A stretch of 64,000 nucleotides of DNA from Branchiostoma lanceolatum (GCF_035083965.1 NC_089729.1:19331964-19395963), one strand, 5' to 3'; shown: positions 36,201 to 44,830, counted from the first letter of the stretch. Numbers and translations: made by a program. The notes: a model not told the origin generated them from the letters alone.

Positions 36201-36916
36201 CCTGCTACTTATATGATTAACATGGAGGTTCGGTTCTGTGTCTAGCTGTAGGGTAATTTGATGCTCACAAACGCTCACTAGAAGTTTCTTGCAGTGACCC
36301 CTTCTAGTGTAAAAGGGTGGGGTCGTTTGGCGGAACGGCAGAGTGTTCGGCTCTGACCCAAGTGATTCCGGGTACAAATCCTGTCATGTCACCGATCTTG
36401 TTCTCTTGGGAACTGTACTCTACACGACCTTTCTCACTTCTCTCAGGTAGAAATGAATGCCTTGCTTCGGTTAGGGACTCCATCCGGGTGATTCACTACA
36501 AATCACCCGTATGGAGGCCTGGTGAACCTCGAGCTCTTCCTCGTATCAGCCATACGGTGATTTACATCATTCACCCGGACGGGAGACCTGGCGCATCCCG
36601 TCTTGCATCAGCCAACGAAAGGGCATGTCGCCCCGCAAGGGGCGGTCTAAGCCCGACGGTGCGTAAGCAGGTCGACTGATGATGATTATGACCTATGATT
36701 ACAGGAGAGTTGATCTGACGATCTTGTTAAAGGGGCAAAAAAAGTTACACAGTACCTGTTGTTTCCGAGTCCTCACGAAGGATCAAACAATGACGTAGTA
36801 GGTTCACGTCGACGAGATGAGTCCACGAAAAGAAAGCTTTTGACGTTTCTAACAGAATCTCCTTAGGTCTCCTCTGGTAAAAGGCTGGCCTTCTCCTGAA
36901 ACAGCAGCGATTAAGT
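18261..36916 (-). CDS. Cytochrome P450, CYP17-like steroid hydroxylase type
   Basis: Ten coding exons: 34213-34339, 27297-27470, 26174-26267, 24314-24472, 22432-22553, 21878-21964, 21335-21460, 20739-20978, 19114-19273, 18261-18456. They total 495 codons with stop; every junction is GT-AG and in phase, and no internal stop occurs. Residues 2-19 are a membrane anchor, followed by [13 protein letters not shown]. Also visible: the I-helix GGTDTT (about 297-302), EVMR of the K-helix (354-357) and the haem loop [12 protein letters not shown] with Cys about 436. [25 protein letters not shown] and GYQIPKGT resemble CYP17A, which hydroxylates steroids at C17 in the ER. P450 identity is certain; the CYP17 assignment is judged from motifs, and a neighbouring clan-2 family is possible. 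Exon 21878-21964 is short and easily missed. Confidence 0.92.
18600..18690. repeat. Dispersed repeat shared with 44190-44245
   Basis: A T-run followed by attcagggacttaccaacct and actcacgga matches attcagtgacctatcaacct ... attcacgga at 44.2 kb in the same orientation. Family not identified. The rest of 18700-19110 shows nothing recognisable. Confidence 0.5.
19590..20225. repeat. Degenerate tandem repeat in P450 intron
   Basis: A loose repeat of about 80-105 bp with the recurring core gaccagtccaaaa (near 19845, 19950, 20045, 20095) and A-rich spacers. No coding potential. The remainder of this intron, to 20738, is AT-rich with nothing recognised. Confidence 0.5.
22560..24310. other. P450 intron with a CpG-rich patch and a diverged duplication
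   Basis: About 22840-23080 is CpG-rich compared with its surroundings and includes ccaacatggccgcc, a YY1-like motif; it could be a promoter-like remnant. Around 23190-23330 the sequence cagttcagtacccaggacagtc recurs as cgttcagcacccaggacagtc at about 23540, marking a direct duplication with an offset near 350. No exon was found. Confidence 0.45.
24833..26081 (+). mobile_element. Tc1-like DNA transposon, degenerate
   Basis: A 1249-bp element bounded by TA dinucleotides (24831-24832 and 26082-26083), with inverted ends of about 70 bp: CACTACGCACAAAAAAGTTT at the left, CACTCAGCACAAAAAGTTCG at the right. Size, TA duplication and the internal transposase remnant define a Tc1/mariner element. It lies in the P450 intron between exons 3 and 4, ending about 90 bases from exon 3. 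Confidence 0.9.
25060..25737 (+). pseudogene. Tc1-like transposase remnant
   Basis: The clearest part, from about 25321, carries [27 protein letters not shown] and [11 protein letters not shown]. These correspond to the DDE-domain blocks QDDNARPH and CSPDLNPIEHLWD of Tc1 transposases, with the Pro of NPIEH lost. [13 protein letters not shown] and [14 protein letters not shown] follow as in the family. Upstream (about 25060-25300) fragments such as SRFILTVG and SVMLWG are readable only with frame changes and stops. Inactive. Confidence 0.85.
26500..27296. other. P450 intron, nothing recognised
   Basis: AT-rich. A cactcactc-type low-complexity patch lies at about 27170-27240. Plus-strand frames overlapping 27297-27470 are antisense shadows of P450 exon 2. 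Confidence 0.4.
27786..29508 (+). CDS. LINE ORF1 protein with coiled coil and SGNH esterase, frameshifted
   Basis: The first part (to 28409) is charged and heptad-like, so a coiled coil is likely. The second part (from about 28380 in the next frame) contains an esterase-like domain: FADSLFRD (Ser block, Gly replaced by Ala), HVGSNDPDN (GxND block) and KDQIHLD (DxxH block). CR1-type LINEs are known to carry esterases in ORF1. The two frames join if one A is removed from an eight-A run at about 28370-28377, giving [11 protein letters not shown] across the junction. So it is either one indel, a read error or slippage. The start at 27786 is the first Met near the conserved region and is uncertain. 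Confidence 0.75.
29728..33489 (+). CDS. LINE ORF2: endonuclease-reverse transcriptase
   Basis: 1253 codons, uninterrupted. N-terminal AP-like endonuclease: SWNIQG (11-16), QETW (Glu 41), GDLNART (154-160), VVDY (235-238) and SDHC (His 263), all catalytic positions present. Reverse transcriptase: FVDMRKAFD (Asp 655), [13 protein letters not shown] and SWADD (753-757). The catalytic Asp pair is kept, with Trp in place of the usual Tyr or Phe. C-terminal [18 protein letters not shown] is a CCHC knuckle (1160-1177). It copies LINE RNA into a nicked chromosomal target. Clade within CR1/L2 (for example Daphne- or Crack-like) not settled. Confidence 0.92.
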   Translation: MPKKSALVFSSWNIQGSCCKKFNDEEFISYVVNSDVICVQETWLDSHVELDIPGYSVFSSSRIRSKRAKRNSWGVAVFFKSLYRKGISKLASSTVDSVWCKFDKHFFGLENDLYLCNAYIPPESSFKSTHESPFEILSNDICKYSNLGDIAVLGDLNARTGLLVENYFDTFALDNPTSDGISFTKSRHNRDIKVNNYGKTLIDLCSAADLTILNGRFAGDLKGDFTCYHYNGSSVVDYCIVSKSLLSDVQYVSISPITQFSDHCHVSFSLSTKYSPHVPKTTNQIKPKPTAFIWNDESKLTYQSILDNQYAISEFQKFCQTSFSSTEKAVTNFTDLLLDVAKKSLKAKPNRQTKKPTQSGKKNKAWFDQCCWSSRQRLKRLSLALKKEPWLKDTRNKYFTALRDYKKLIKQRKRKYNSDLLLKLEHFNKNNPKEFWSLLKYLDKEVNGKHKSNTCDPNITSEEWIQHFTSLNNLINDNSFDTVFEKTVTEYLNQLDSQTPSPLDFPFTAGEVLNGLSLLKTAKASGIDSISNEMLKYGAKTLCQPLVTLFNTILSKGNFPSNWNTSILTPIFKSGDKSNVDNYRGVAISSCLSKLFTLILNNRLQNFAESNNLLDDTQFGFRKRCRTSDNIYILKSLIDKYTSKKGGKLFVCFVDMRKAFDSVWRDGLFYKLYQCGIGGNFFNIIKSMYRDVNYAVRLDNGLSNSFTSVCGVRQGCNLSPLLFNLFINDISKCFDPTKCDPAVLTSKSLNCLSWADDLALISSSKQGLQHCIDCLEKYCKKWKLSVNVSKTKVVVFGKGSKKKYKFHIYDKEIEITDSYTYLGIPFTSSGKFKTARKYLKTRAMRALFKLKALLLSNNDISINLGKNLFDKFVKPIFMYGSEITCFDRSSKNMKIIASHTGNIRESSQKVLSTLLKILNIQNNFPATSRKTTSSESNSTYVVCFERNTDKEILMRHANSQTLRENGFQIINLHANQHIPEFDIIDMRFQKFLLGIHAKASNDGVRGEMGTFPTMMDAEMQLVKYWHRLVHLPEHTLLREAYNAVLLGEHDWVVHVKNILNYHGFGHIWLNPKSYHIDIIKTQLRQRLQDVYIQNWHCAIRNNSKLSFLSTLNKIYKQENYLSNIKSLDVRRAITKLRIGCHKLSIETGRFQKLPIDQRVCPFCPEVVEDEYHFLIVCPKYFDLRNSLYSMLSLDLPGFISMDLNSKFKYIMTCDNPCMVYIGKYIKECLDVRNSSNNCKIPLSSHTTTPYCIR
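33681..34212. other. P450 intron 1, left of first coding exon
   Basis: AT-rich, with no exon or repeat recognised. Confidence 0.4.
34520..34733 (-). mobile_element. tRNA-derived SINE, left arm copy
   Basis: On the minus strand the head reads GGGGTCGTGTGGCGGAACGA (A-box-like), followed by a B-box-like GGGTTCAAATCC. The body then has ACTCTACACGA, GCTTCGGTTAGGGAC and GGACGTTAAATCGAGGTCCC. It is the inverted counterpart of the copy at 36320. Confidence 0.75.
34540..36485. repeat. Large imperfect inverted repeat (foldback) with SINE arms
   Basis: The arms are about 34540-35460 and 35700-36485, with the centre near 35600. Matching inverted landmarks: acggaacgaacctccatgtt (34785) with aacatggaggttcggttctg (36217); gcctaccgaat (about 34848) with attcggtaggcc (about 36168); tttgccagagataat (about 34878) with attatctctggcaaag (about 36133); ccccgggtacg (35386) with cgtacccggggg (35823). 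Each arm ends outward in a tRNA-derived SINE. The pair is diverged, so the structure is not new. It fills the 5'UTR intron of the P450. Confidence 0.8.
35163..35302. repeat. Short hairpin insertion within the left foldback arm
   Basis: gttgcagtccttcccactag at about 35166 pairs with ctagtggaaaggactgcaac near 35275-35296 (one mismatch), extending to the neighbouring cgatt/aatcg. The hairpin is absent from the right arm, so it was inserted after the arms formed. It looks like a tiny foldback MITE of about 140 bp. Confidence 0.65.
36320..36680 (+). mobile_element. tRNA-derived SINE, right arm copy
   Basis: Head ggggtcgtttggcggaacgg with A-box, then B-box-like gggtacaaatcc and the shared body actctacacgacc and gcttcggttagggac. 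It continues past the inverted repeat into a CpG-rich segment and a gatgatgattatga tail. RNA polymerase III promoter boxes are visible, but activity is unknown. Confidence 0.75.
36756..36916 (-). other. 5'UTR exon of the P450 gene (predicted)
   Basis: Downstream of the TATA box the minus strand runs to a donor at 36755 (CAACAG|GTACTG). The first coding exon has an acceptor TTTCCTACAG four bases before its ATG (34344/34345), so a non-coding first exon is required. The intron between them (34344-36755) is almost filled by an inverted repeat. The start at about 36916 assumes initiation 30 bases from TATA. Confidence 0.6.
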
Positions 36917-36939
36917 AATCTTAAAGCCACAATGGGGCC

Positions 36940-36947
36940 TTTATATA
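36940..36947 (-). promoter_or_regulatory. TATA box of the P450 gene
   Basis: TATATAAA on the minus strand, followed by AGGCCCC, sits about 190 bases upstream of the 5'UTR donor. About 50 bases further upstream is TCAAAGGTTG (around 36991-37000), which resembles a monomeric nuclear-receptor site of the SF-1/HNF4 type. The latter is suggestive only. Confidence 0.6.
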
Positions 36948-37179
36948 GACTCCTGTGGTTTGCGTTGCTAGCTTTGTTTGCGCAGTTGCCAACCTTTGAG
37001 ATCACAATCCATTGATTACTTCATGCGTGACATTTTAAATTAGGTCAACGACCTACAGAATGAGTCTCTTGGACTGTCATGACTTGGCAAATTATGCGAC
37101 ACAGCAAATTTTAATGCTATACCTTCTCTGAAATTCAGTTCGAAACATTTCGTCTTCTATGTACCATACTAGCGTTTGA

Positions 37180-37368
<189 letters not shown>

Positions 37369-37370
37369 TA

Positions 37371-37440
37371 TGACTCGAGATGGTGCGGTCCGTGAAAACA
37401 ACTCGTTGTCGTTTTTCCTCGAGCAGAAGAAAAAGAAAAG
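37371..37440 (-). repeat. Dispersed copy of the donor-ending block
   Basis: gactcgagatggtgcggtcc followed by cagaag, as in the array at 11.7-17 kb. It abuts the GT microsatellite, and the minus-strand donor is not preserved here. Confidence 0.65.
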
Positions 37441-38800
37441 AAAATTTCTGTCGAACATGACAGTGACGTTTCAGGATGATCCAATCGGGTACAATGTAAC
37501 GTTATATTGCAAAAACAGGAAGTTACTAACTATTTGGCATACTTAGTACTTTGGGTAGGGCGTATGAATAAGAACAGTACGGGTATTTATCAATATTTAT
37601 AAAAGTAGAGACAATGAACAAAAAGGGACCCCGTGGAAGCTGCGAAATGGTACCGTCCGAACATGTTCGAACGGCCCCCCGGGTTGTGGTAAGTGGCGAA
37701 AACGGCGGGGCAATTACAGCTGGAGAGAGCAGCCAATTAAGATCATTATTTCTAACCCAAAATCATTATACGGCATGTGAAATTCCAGATATATTCCATA
37801 AGTACGCTTTAATACTGTACTAACTGTATGTGAAGTTTGGTATTGATACCACCAGTTACAAAACTGTCTTACCATTAAATACGCAACGCTCAAAAGCCAC
37901 AGACCTTCTAATTATAAATTCCCGTAGTTCGCGGAAGGTAAGTGGTATTCCGTCGGCTGCTGCCCACTTCAGGATACCAGTTTTGTCGCGACATTTGTAC
38001 AGACTCAACTTTATTTAGTCTTATTCCTTCGTACTACAAGCGGGCCTTTTTGCAATTTCCTTGATTTTGTCCGCTGAATTGAATATTGTACCAAAAATGC
38101 TCAAAATTGTCGGAAAAGTCTGTTTTTGCCCCAAATTCTAATCAACCTTACAGCCTTATGTAGTCAAGAGGTCCGGGCATTTAAGACATTACAGAGATGC
38201 AATTTCATACTACAGAAAAAAATCACCACTCTGTTAAACAGTCATGTCAGGGGGTACAAGCCGCTTAAATATACAATTTTTTCAACAAAAAAATAAGTTT
38301 TTCATCCCAAATATAGGAGATTTAAAATTCTCTTGATTTTGATATTCTAAATAGTAATGAAGTGATAGTAACATTGGAACAGTCTATCGACTCTATGATT
38401 CAAGGAATGAGAAAGGGAATAAAAAATGTAGAAAAAATAATAGTTTGATGTGTACGGAATGAGTGTTTGATACTGCATCATATATATAATTTACCTTTAA
38501 TAACTGGGAAACTACACTTTTCATATGAACATACAAACAGAAATGATTTTGGGAAATCACTTGTTGGCCTTCATGTTATTGTGCCGCGCAGCATTCCCCC
38601 CCCTGCATCACCCAGGAAGTGGTGCAGCCCTGGAAATTGGGTCAGGAATCACGCCTCGTTGGCAATAGGCAGTTGTTACAGTGAAACCCTCTCATTGGAG
38701 ACAAGCATAAGAAGCACTACAACAACACCTTGTGAATGTACTTACCCAATGTTCAATCTCAAAAATTCATCTCCACCACACAGCCACAAGGGTATACGCA
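37441..38800. other. Intergenic, repeats of unknown family
   Basis: A GC-rich patch at about 37625-37730 has the palindrome cgaacatgttcg. The rest is AT-rich. A 189-codon plus-strand frame at 38467-39036 runs through a poly-C tract and dispersed repeats and is not a gene. Confidence 0.4.
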
Positions 38801-39120
38801 TGCTCGTAGCCAGGGGGGCTTCGGGGGGTTCGGACGAACACCCCCCCCCCCCCCCCCCCCCCATTGGCTTGAAGGTCCACTTTCACAGGCTTGAAGGTCC
38901 ACTTTTTAATGTTCAAGATTTTTTTTATGTGTTGTCTTATATGGAAGCTATATGGAAGCTATATGGAAGCTATGCCCTTTGGGGCAACTTATTTGGCAAC
39001 AATATAAGTCTTCAGATTGGGGCAAAATTTTCATAGAAAAGAAAGGTTTTCAAGGATTTTAAGTTGGCACTACAAAGCTATTCCCATTTTTGGCCTCCGC
39101 TGCGGGGGTCCACTGTTACA
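38800..39120. repeat. Dispersed repeat with a 22-base C tract
   Basis: A C run at about 38841-38862 is preceded by G-rich sequence. aggcttgaaggtccacttt occurs twice. tcttatatggaagct then has three tandem atatggaagct units and ggggcaacttattt. The last part recurs near 43275-43325 (single unit), so this is a dispersed element of unknown family. Confidence 0.55.
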
Positions 39121-39639
39121 TCTACCCTAATATCCGTTCGGTTCGTGCTTGCGCACTACTGCCTCTGACGTTGAGCGTTTGAACAGCAGACCCCCTCACC
39201 CCCTCTTGCGGACAGGACCATATTGCAGAAGATTTCATCTTTTTAACTCCATTACCACATGTGCCGTGCTCGTTGTATATCGAGGAAAGGGTAAGGGGAG
39301 GGCGGATTCTTCATTCAATCAAAAGGAAATACATAATTATAAGTCATAACGCGAGTCTCTTGTATTTACATGTCCAGGTAAAAGATAACAACGAATATGC
39401 AATATACATCGGCTAGACCATAGATACACAAAGTAGTGCACAGTACTTATTCAAGTAATAGCAGTGCTAGTGTTCTTCTGTACAAATGCGACCCCAGCTT
39501 TAGTCTATAGAGATCCAATGGCAATTCTGAACTATACAAGTATTACCACTGAGCATGAAATGGACTATAACATGTATTACAATACATACATGTATTTGTG
39601 TTAATACATAATTATGTTTCGCCAACGAAACATATTGTT

Positions 39640-39715
39640 TTTGTAAGGTTTCTTCTTCTTCTCCTTCTTCTTCTCCTTCTTCTTCTTCTTCTTCTTCTCC
39701 TTCTTCTCCTGTCAA
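39640..39715. repeat. (CTT)n microsatellite
   Basis: Imperfect ttcttcttctcc run. A Glu-rich minus-strand frame over it is an artefact. The sequence from here to about 40150 contains gctgaaatttggtatgcagg and looks repetitive, but the family is unknown. Confidence 0.8.
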
Positions 39716-40149
39716 ACCTTCAAATCGCTTCTTCTCGGTCGTCCGTCGACCAAATTAGCTGAAATTTGGTATGCAGGTAGAGTACGTGTATACCCCTAGA
39801 CCCTTTTAAAATTTTTTTGATATAAGTTTTTAAAATGATTTTATGGAGGTCTTTTGGTCATTTTCAGACAAAAGTCGCACATGATGGCCTCCAGTGCCGT
39901 GGTGTTGAAACCTGAGGACCTGAAATTTGGTTTAGTTGTGCATTGGATATTTACCCAAAGGACCCCATTATTTTTTTTGGCATACACTACTTCAAAATGA
40001 TTTATTTTGCAATTTTTTGATGCAATTTTTGGTTATTTTCTGTCGGGGCCAGCAAGAACTAGGTCATACTGTAACATAAGCCCTCCTACATGTCTGGGAC
40101 TTAAAACCAAGCAGATGTCAGGGGGTACCTCTACTAATGGTATTACAGA

Positions 40150-41060
40150 AAGTTATATGTACCTTATGTTACATGGTACGGATGTTATATTTGAGATGTA
40201 GGTACCTATAGGAAAGGTGACTACACCTGACAATTACTTATGCTAATGAGGACCTAATTCGCATAATGTATGCATAAAGTTGTATGTCCCTTACCGTAAA
40301 TGCTGCGGATGTCATCTTTGAGATGTAGGTACCTTTAGGAAAGGCGAACACACCAGGCCATAAATTATGCTAATGAGGACCCAATTTGCATAATCGATGC
40401 ATGAAGTTGTATGTCCCTTACCGTAAAAGCTGAGGATGTCATCTTTGAGATGTAGGTACCTTTAGGAAAGGCGAACACACCTGGCCATAAATTATGCTAA
40501 TGAGGACCTCATTTGCATGATTTATGCTTAAACTTGTAATTCCCTTACCGGAAAAGCTGCAGATGTCAGATTTGACATGTACGTACCGTTAGCAAAGGTG
40601 ATCACACCTGGCCATGAATTATGCTAATGAGGACCTCATTTGCATAATTCATGCATATACTTGTATTTCCCTTACCGTGACAGCTGCGGATGTCATCTTT
40701 AAGATGTAGGTACCATTAGGAAAGGTGAATGCACCTGGCCAATTATTATGCTAATGAGGACCTCATTTGCATAATTTATGCTGAAACTTGTATTTCCCTT
40801 ACCGTACAACCTGCAGATGTCATATTTGAGATGTAGGTAGCTTTAGGAAAGGTGCACACGCCTGGCCATGACATATGCTAATGGGGACCTCACTTGCATA
40901 ATTTATGCATGATGTTGTATTCCCCTTACTGTAAAAGCTGTGGATGTCATCTTGTACATGTAGGTACATGTAGGAAAGGTGAAAGCACCTGGACATAACT
41001 TATGCTCATGAGGACCTCATTTGCATAAATTATGCAGAAACTTGGATTTGCCCAGGAGTT
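40150..41060. repeat. 126-bp tandem satellite, seven copies
   Basis: The phrase tgctaatgaggacc recurs at 40241, 40366, 40495, 40622, 40749, 40876 and 41002 (last as gctcatgag), with spacing of 125-129. Each unit carries cctcatttgcataat, cccttaccgt and gatgtaggtacc. Units are about 85-90% alike by eye. No reading frame crosses the array. Confidence 0.9.
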
Positions 41061-41504
41061 ATTTTGGGACAGCCCACTTCTTGCATGAGGAGTATGGGCG
41101 AAACATCCTGAATTTGCTCTTAAAGCAAATGACGGCCAGTCTAGTATTACTATACATCTTTTACCACTGAGTGACTGAGCATAACATGGACAAAGTAGTC
41201 AATAGTACTTAGTCAATAGTACTTCTGTGCAAATGTGCCATGAGCTTTAGCCTAGAGATCCAATGGCAGATCTGAACTAAACATGTATTACCACTGAGCA
41301 TAAAATGTGGTTACACTGTGATTGTTAAAGGTAATAAAAAAACAATTTTTTTCATGATACATTGGAAGGAAACTACCTATTTCTTTGTTAAGAATATCAA
41401 TTAAAGAGCGTGCACAAACATTATGAAATTCATATTTGCAGGGAGTCTTTTCACAACTTCTTCTGGCGAGGGGTTGGATGAGCCCCCCCCCCACACACAC
41501 ACAC

Positions 41505-42881
41505 ACGTGACGGACACGTCATTAAGAGATGACGCTCTAGTAGGATCTTAATGCCCTTCAGTTTGGCCGCAATGCTGGTGGTGGACCTGACCAGGGCGTT
41601 GAACTGCTTGTGGCAGGACTCAATGCCCTCCTCCCCACAGAACCGCAGCCCAGAACCCCACTGCCTCATCCAGGGCACAGCATGGGACTCCAGTATGTGC
41701 ATCTTTGTAGGAATGATGGAGCGAGGGAAAGATGCACGGAAGTATGTCATGAACGCTTTAATACTGTCATCTGTAAAGCCAAATGTAAGTTTTTGTTATG
41801 ATAATAATATACAACTTAAAGTTATATTCATTTATATGATCATAAAACTGTATTTGGTTTCGTTTATCTCTTATTGTGTTCTGTGGCCCATTATGATAAT
41901 GTTAAAAATAACACATATGGATATGCAATCCATTCACTATTCTTGTATCTAGAGTCCACTAGGTTGAACATTTCAATGAGAACAAGTGGTGTGTGTCTTA
42001 TCTAGGGAGGATTTGTCTTCTTACACAGGTTTGGCATGCTAAGATTTCCTGTGGCAATCGGCGAAGAGCTGGAATATCTTGCCATACCTCTCCTCAAAGC
42101 CTTGAGTCCTTCTGGTCAAGGCAAGTGGTATGTCATGCTTTTCTACTATCACTCGGGCCTTAGTGGCAGCTATCGAAGTGAGTTGCTTTCTTGGGGCCTC
42201 CTGTAGAAAATAATATGTTGATGGTTATTTTGTTTTTATATTATTCCAAGTCGGTTCAGTTATTTAGATTATACTTTGTAGAGAGGGAAAGACAAGTCAA
42301 AGTCATGCTAAAATTAATCTTTACTTCTCAATTTCATTAATTTCTTTTTTTTTTTTAGACAGTTTTACATGTTCTCTGTATAGTGCAAAGTTCACTGCAT
42401 GTCAAGAGGAAAAATTGCAGTAGGCCCATGACTGACATATTACCTTTAAGAAACATATTGGTTTCTGCAATGTTGGGATAATCTGCCTTTTTTTAAATTG
42501 TACCTTGAGCATTTTGTTTACATGGTTTCCAGTGAAACATTGCGAATGGTAAGCCTGTCTCTTCACATTGAAACTTTGCAGCATCGGGTCAAGGAGACTT
42601 GTCAGGGGTCCTGTTTTCATGTTGACACCTGCCTGCTGTCTTACTTCTTCAGCTTTAGCCTTCTGCAGTAGGAATTTACTTGATTATATGTTATGTATGC
42701 TCTAGATCTGGGCCACCGTCACATACATACATATTCAAAGCATCTTGCATTGATGAAATCTCTTACAATGTATTCTTACCAGTTCTTCAATCTCCATCTC
42801 GAGATTCTGGCGCTTCAGGTGTAGTGAAAGAACACTCAGATTCTTTTCTTGTCCCCGAAACATGGCCCACGCCATGTCGTC
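41505..42881 (-). pseudogene. Multi-exon gene of probable transposon origin, degenerate
   Basis: Four exon-like blocks. 42780-42881 (phase 0-0) has DDMAWAMFRGQ and LHLKRQNLEMEIEEL. 42504-42662 (phase 0-0) has GPLTSLLDPML and RQAYHSQCFTGNHVNKMLK. About 42042-42200 has KARVIVEKHDIPLALTRR and FEERYGKIFQLFADCHR. About 41505-41770 has PTKMHILESHAVPW and GLRFCGEEGIESCHKQFN. The blocks GNHVNK and MHxLExH...W...GEEGxES resemble an uncharacterised multicopy invertebrate protein often found near transposons. The third block lacks a donor and runs into a stop at 42039-42041, and the last dissolves into a GT run. So this copy is probably dead. Confidence 0.55.
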
Positions 42882-42892
42882 CTCATTATAGA

Positions 42893-43060
42893 AAACACTT
42901 GTACCACCTTATACCACTTGTACCACAGGCCTGAGAAGAACGCTGGCTTTTCTTTTGCTCGTCTAAGTATAGCAACTACTTGTACCACTATATACCACTT
43001 TCACCATAGGCCTGACAAGAGCGCTACCTTTTCCATTGCTCGTCCACATGCCTCACAAGT
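42893..43060. repeat. Two-copy direct repeat of about 84 bp
   Basis: acttgtaccaccttatacca ... aggcctga ... cttttcttttgctcgtc at about 42895-42965 recurs, diverged, at about 42977-43050. Confidence 0.65.
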
Positions 43061-44670
43061 GCGCTGCCAGTCTCAGTATAGTACTTGATTTAGCTTTTAA
43101 TCGAACCATTTGCGCTACGTCCCCCGTACAATAGTAATGCCTTGTGCCTGGATACATCGACACAAGGCGGGGAACACTCACGTGCGAGCAAGGGGCGTTC
43201 GAAGCGACGGTAATCGACACGCAGCTCGGCATTTCGCCGTGTATCTGGGTGCATTCGCCCGCGATTTCGTGCTATCTTATATGGAAGCTATGCCCTTTGG
43301 GGCAACTTATTTGACAACAATATTTCATAATAATGGAGTGAATATATCACTTCGCCCTGTCACGGCAACGGGCATATTCTTTTAAAAATCATTAAATTTG
43401 TTTTAAAGTTTTCAGTGCTTAACCAGATCGGCTTTATTACATCATGCACATACGTGTATTTTGATGATTAATGCTCACAATTGGTGCTAATTTAATGAAG
43501 TCCTAGATTAAAATCATTAGCTGAGGGAAAACCAGGTCCAGGTTATTGTCCTTCGAATTTGGCCACTACCTTGCTTTTTCTTACAAAAATATTCGTGTGT
43601 AGTACATTTTTATTGCAGGTATTTCGGGGTTATATTCTTGAAAAAAATCGTTTTCAAATATCTAAGATTGCCGATCAACATGGCGGACTCCGACTGGTAG
43701 CTATCATATATATATACATGACGTGGTTGTGGTTGCAATTGACAACAGAAGTCCTAGCAGATTGAGTACTGATTAGGAGTCCTTTACCAATGTCAGTTTT
43801 CACGAATACATTCCCAAATCGGAGAAGGGATATATTGATCAACTCTGTCCAGCTTAATGGAGTCAGCTGCGTAGAGGTGATTAGAAAAGCCCTTATATGT
43901 AAATACCAGCGTTTGGGACCACATCCTTAAAACATAGATGATAATCCTTGTATTCTTTTTTGCTCGATAGTAGTGTAATTGTTACACTTCTGTACGTTTG
44001 GAACCGCATGGTGATGTCATCCTCTGTGATTGTACAAATGCAAATACTTTGCGTTTGGGAATGCATCTCATTGTTATGTATTAGAATCAACACCTGTGCT
44101 ACATTGCTATGTGAACCAGTCAGAAGTGCCTTGAAGAAGGTGAAAGATGGTCACCGAAACGTCGGTGGAATAAATTTTTTGGTTGACGTGTAAAAATAAT
44201 TTTTTTATTCAGTGACCTATCAACCTGATGAAACTATTCACGGATGGCCTCTGTATCTATAACGAACATTGCATGGCCCAAAGCCGTGTCTTATCTATTA
44301 TTGCTGTCCATTATATTCCGAAAAGTGTAAGTCTGTAAGAATTGAATAATAGTGGCAGGGGTCAAACAATCGACTTGGCTCATACTTGTCAGCATGGTAG
44401 TATTTGATCAACAACCATTCAAAGTGTTTTCTATCTGCTCAACAGCTAAATGTTCATCGGGTCATTTAGTTGAATGTTTAGGCACTCTTGAAATAATACA
44501 TTGCAGCATACCGGTCAAAAAGCTGAATTCGAAAAAAAAGGGTCTGCAAAAACTTTTTCACATTGATTATGAAATATCAGCCGTCAGGGAGATTAGACTT
44601 ATTGCTGAACACACAGAGTATAAACAATAGATGATTCATTGTTGTTTGACGGCCCCCACTAACACTAGTG
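43061..44670. other. Repeat-derived intergenic sequence
   Basis: Holds the second copy of the gaagctatgccctttggggc repeat (about 43283) and a retroelement-like tail near 44130-44215 (gaagaaggtgaaagatggtc, accgaaacgtcgg), which also resembles 18.6 kb. No gene. Confidence 0.45.
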
Positions 44671-44674
44671 TACA

Positions 44675-44830
44675 AAGCCTACAGCCAGGAGTTCGCTACC
44701 TCCAGACCCCGGGGAAGACCACCGAAGAGATGGAACGACCTAATTGTGAAGGACACAGGCTTAAACAGTCGGGAAGCAGAGGCTGGGGCAAGGGACAGGA
44801 CTGCTTGAACAGGATCCTCCTGGAAAGCAA
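44675..44830 (+). pseudogene. C-terminal fragment of a non-LTR retrotransposon ORF
   Basis: The plus strand reads SRPRGRPPKRWNDLIV and SREAEAGARDRTA, then TGA where Trp is expected. The pattern GRPPxRWxD...ARDRxxW closes many LINE ORF2 proteins. Only this tail remains; it lies just downstream of the NXPE-like gene. Confidence 0.65.

Noticed and set aside
36325-36400. Possible true tRNA gene
   Set aside because: A- and B-box-like motifs are present, but no full cloverleaf was found and the sequence continues into a SINE body shared with 34.6 kb.
36317-36679. 120-codon plus-strand frame
   Set aside because: It is a translation of the tRNA-derived SINE.
38467-39036. 189-codon plus-strand frame
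   Set aside because: Runs through a poly-C tract and dispersed repeats that recur at 43.3 kb.
43110-43385. 91-codon plus-strand frame with HAARHFAVYLGAF
   Set aside because: Overlaps the same dispersed repeat and shows no domain or splice structure.
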